From Thamnaconus septentrionalis (taxonomy: Eukaryota > Chordata > Actinopteri > Tetraodontiformes > Monacanthidae), in assembly GCA_009823395.1 (NCBI GenBank), contig CM020511.1, positions 11,807,001 to 11,871,000 of the forward strand: 64,000 nt of DNA, written 5' to 3'. The position numbers were made by a program, and so were the translations under genes. The notes beneath the pieces were generated by a model, which was not told the DNA's origin, did not search any database, and saw nothing but the letters and a program-made list of their open reading frames with translations. Positions 62,303 to 64,000 of this stretch are shown piece after piece (the stretch's first letter is position 1; every line of letters starts with the position of its first letter).

Positions 62303-63721
62303 TGTGGAATATCAAACTGTACAGTTTCTATGGTTATCTTTTAGTTCGTGGCTTTTTTTTTTTTTTAACTTTTGTGTACAGTAAATGATTGTTCAATGGA
62401 AGATCTTCTTTTATAATTTACAAGGTCATCTTACTGATAATGCTCAAAAAGACCTTTGGTTTATTTTACCAGCACGAAGCAAACTAAAAGCATTCCATCA
62501 TTCTCAACTTTTCACGTCCTCTCATCTGTTATTTCTTCATGCATTTGGGAAATGTGTATTTTTTTTTTCTGATTTAGTGCCAAATAATAATAATTTCACT
62601 CAAATCTCTATGCCACACGAAGAAAACTTGCTGACTTTTGCTTCCCTTTTATTACAGCACAATGTTTTAACCCTTTTGCTTCTAAGCCATTGATATCTCT
62701 GTTAGCAATTCAAATAAATGTGCACTAACGTCTTGATAATTTGATGTTGATTTCTGTCAAATAATGCAATATTACATGAGATGGTACATTTCTCATTCTG
62801 CCCTTTCTAAATAGTAGGTGAAGCACAAGCTGAAAAAAAACAACCTGTCAACAGTGAATTTTATTTTTTTCAATCAACTTTGAATTTTGCACCATAATGC
62901 TAATACTTTGTAATGTAGCGGGGTCGCAGAGATTTCAATTCTGAAATTAGGATTTGACAGGTTGAAACCACGACAGTGAAAAGGCCGATGAACAACCTCA
63001 TGTCTTATAGTGAGACGCCGATACACCGGCTACTGGTGTCTCTCACTAGTATATGCATACTTCTTCTTTTCAGACTTGCCTTGACACAGTTCGCAGGACA
63101 TATCTGCATTTTATTTTTTAAAAAAGGTAACAAATGTGTTGTTTGTTCTTGTGCATTTAAAAGGCAATTCATAGTCACGACATATTACGTTGACGCTGTT
63201 GAAAGATATACACCTCACGTGGCAGTTAATTTTGCAGGCCAAATAATTAACTCAACTGTAATTGTTCTTAAATCGTATTTAAGTCTCAATAAATGCCTCC
63301 ATCACTCCGAGTCCTGTCGGTGGGAAGAATGGACAGACTTGTGGACGCTGTCTCCAGTTCTTCTTCACCTTCCTCATCTTCATCCTCAAGATGTTTCTGC
63401 CTTAACAGCTGCCTTTTGTTAGTACACTCAGACGTTGAACAGTCCTCTACTGTAACTGTACATACATTGTTCATCATTCCAATGTTTGTCCGTGAATCAA
63501 CTGTGTGTTGCCTCGGTGGTATCTCAACAGTGAGGGTTTGGGTTATGTGTGTGTGTGTCTCTGAGAGAGGGTACGGCGTGATCAGGGGAGGACTCCCGCA
63601 CAAGAGAGCTCACACAGTGTGACGGCATCGTGCATGTACTACAGTGTAGCCTCTACCCTCAGCCTGTATTACCTTTAAGCTGTAACTCTATGTGGAGAGT
63701 GCAACAAATGATGACTACAAC

Positions 63722-63727
63722 AATAAA
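63722..63727 (+). terminator. spire1: spire1 distal polyadenylation signal
   Basis: AATAAA followed within 30 bases by a T/GT-rich stretch (tcttttttgtgtgttt), the usual downstream element. It is the better of the candidate signals. Confidence 0.6.
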
Positions 63728-63745
63728 TTGTAATGCAGTACCTGG

Positions 63746-64000
63746 TCAGAAATCTTTTTTGTGTGTTTAGTTTCTTTTCTCCCTAATGACTATGTAATCA
63801 TAAGAGTGCTGTCATCGGAAAATTACAAAGATAGATACAGCCACAGAAACACCTTCCCATTTAACGTCCCTAAAGTTGTAATAAGTGTTCAGTCTATCCT
63901 GACCCGTCAACAGAACCCTGTGAAGACTGTTGACTGTCTTGGAGATGAGATGCATCCCCATGTAATGCTAAAAGACATATTGCAATTATTTACTTCAAAT
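63746..64000. other. Right-edge intergenic sequence
   Basis: Nothing recognised. Confidence 0.6.

Larger units (their letters stand above)
61944..63745 (+). other. spire1: spire1 3' UTR
   Basis: About 1.8 kb downstream of the stop codon, AT-rich, with no recognised gene. AATAAA signals occur at 63288-63293 and 63722-63727. A CTCF-like motif lies at 62289. The ttcttc/tcatcttc-rich stretch at 63355-63395 is low-complexity. Confidence 0.6.

Overview
The window is vertebrate nuclear DNA, most likely from a teleost fish. It has five multi-exon protein-coding genes with GT-AG introns, long AT-rich spacers, many microsatellites, fish-style interspersed repeats and AATAAA polyadenylation signals. 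It has no operons, CRISPR arrays or prokaryotic signals. Gene identities come from recognising the translated exons. Exon borders were placed by hand from splice consensus plus reading-phase continuity across every junction.

Layout from left to right. (1) ubr5, minus strand, 104-11040: the 5' part of a HECT-type E3 ubiquitin ligase gene (13 coding exons, about 556-562 residues), leaving the window at base 1. (2) An intergenic stretch of about 4 kb with microsatellites and a CTCF-like site. (3) klf10, plus strand, 16287-17827: a Sin3-recruiting repressor with three zinc fingers. (4) azin1, minus strand, 19578-22481: antizyme inhibitor, with a 5' leader reaching about 24.2 kb. The leader carries the conserved non-AUG upstream coding element (uCC) that ends in Pro-Pro-Trp. 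(5) A gene-free stretch of about 5 kb. (6) atp6v1c1, plus strand, 30105-34628: V-ATPase V1 subunit C, complete at 383 residues. (7) spire1, plus strand, 36512-61943: an actin nucleator with KIND, four WH2, Spir-box and FYVE-like modules, 817 residues without its two cassette exons. Its 3' UTR ends near 63.75 kb.

The order ubr5-klf10-azin1-atp6v1c1 matches, as I recall it, the human 8q22.3 block. spire1 is on another chromosome in human, so its position next to atp6v1c1 looks like a fish-lineage arrangement. The five genes do not form one pathway. Their jobs are protein degradation, TGF-beta-type transcriptional repression, polyamine control, vesicle acidification, and actin/vesicle transport.

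The best material is in splicing and translational control. It includes the azin1 uCC, split across two exons with an AUU start, and loss of the PLP lysine and catalytic cysteine in azin1. It also includes a 29-nt spire1 microexon and two phase-matched spire1 cassette exons, one possibly undescribed. Finally there is an 18-nt tandem acceptor in ubr5 and a klf10 upstream ORF whose stop codon is made by splicing. I found no convincing wholly novel biological system.
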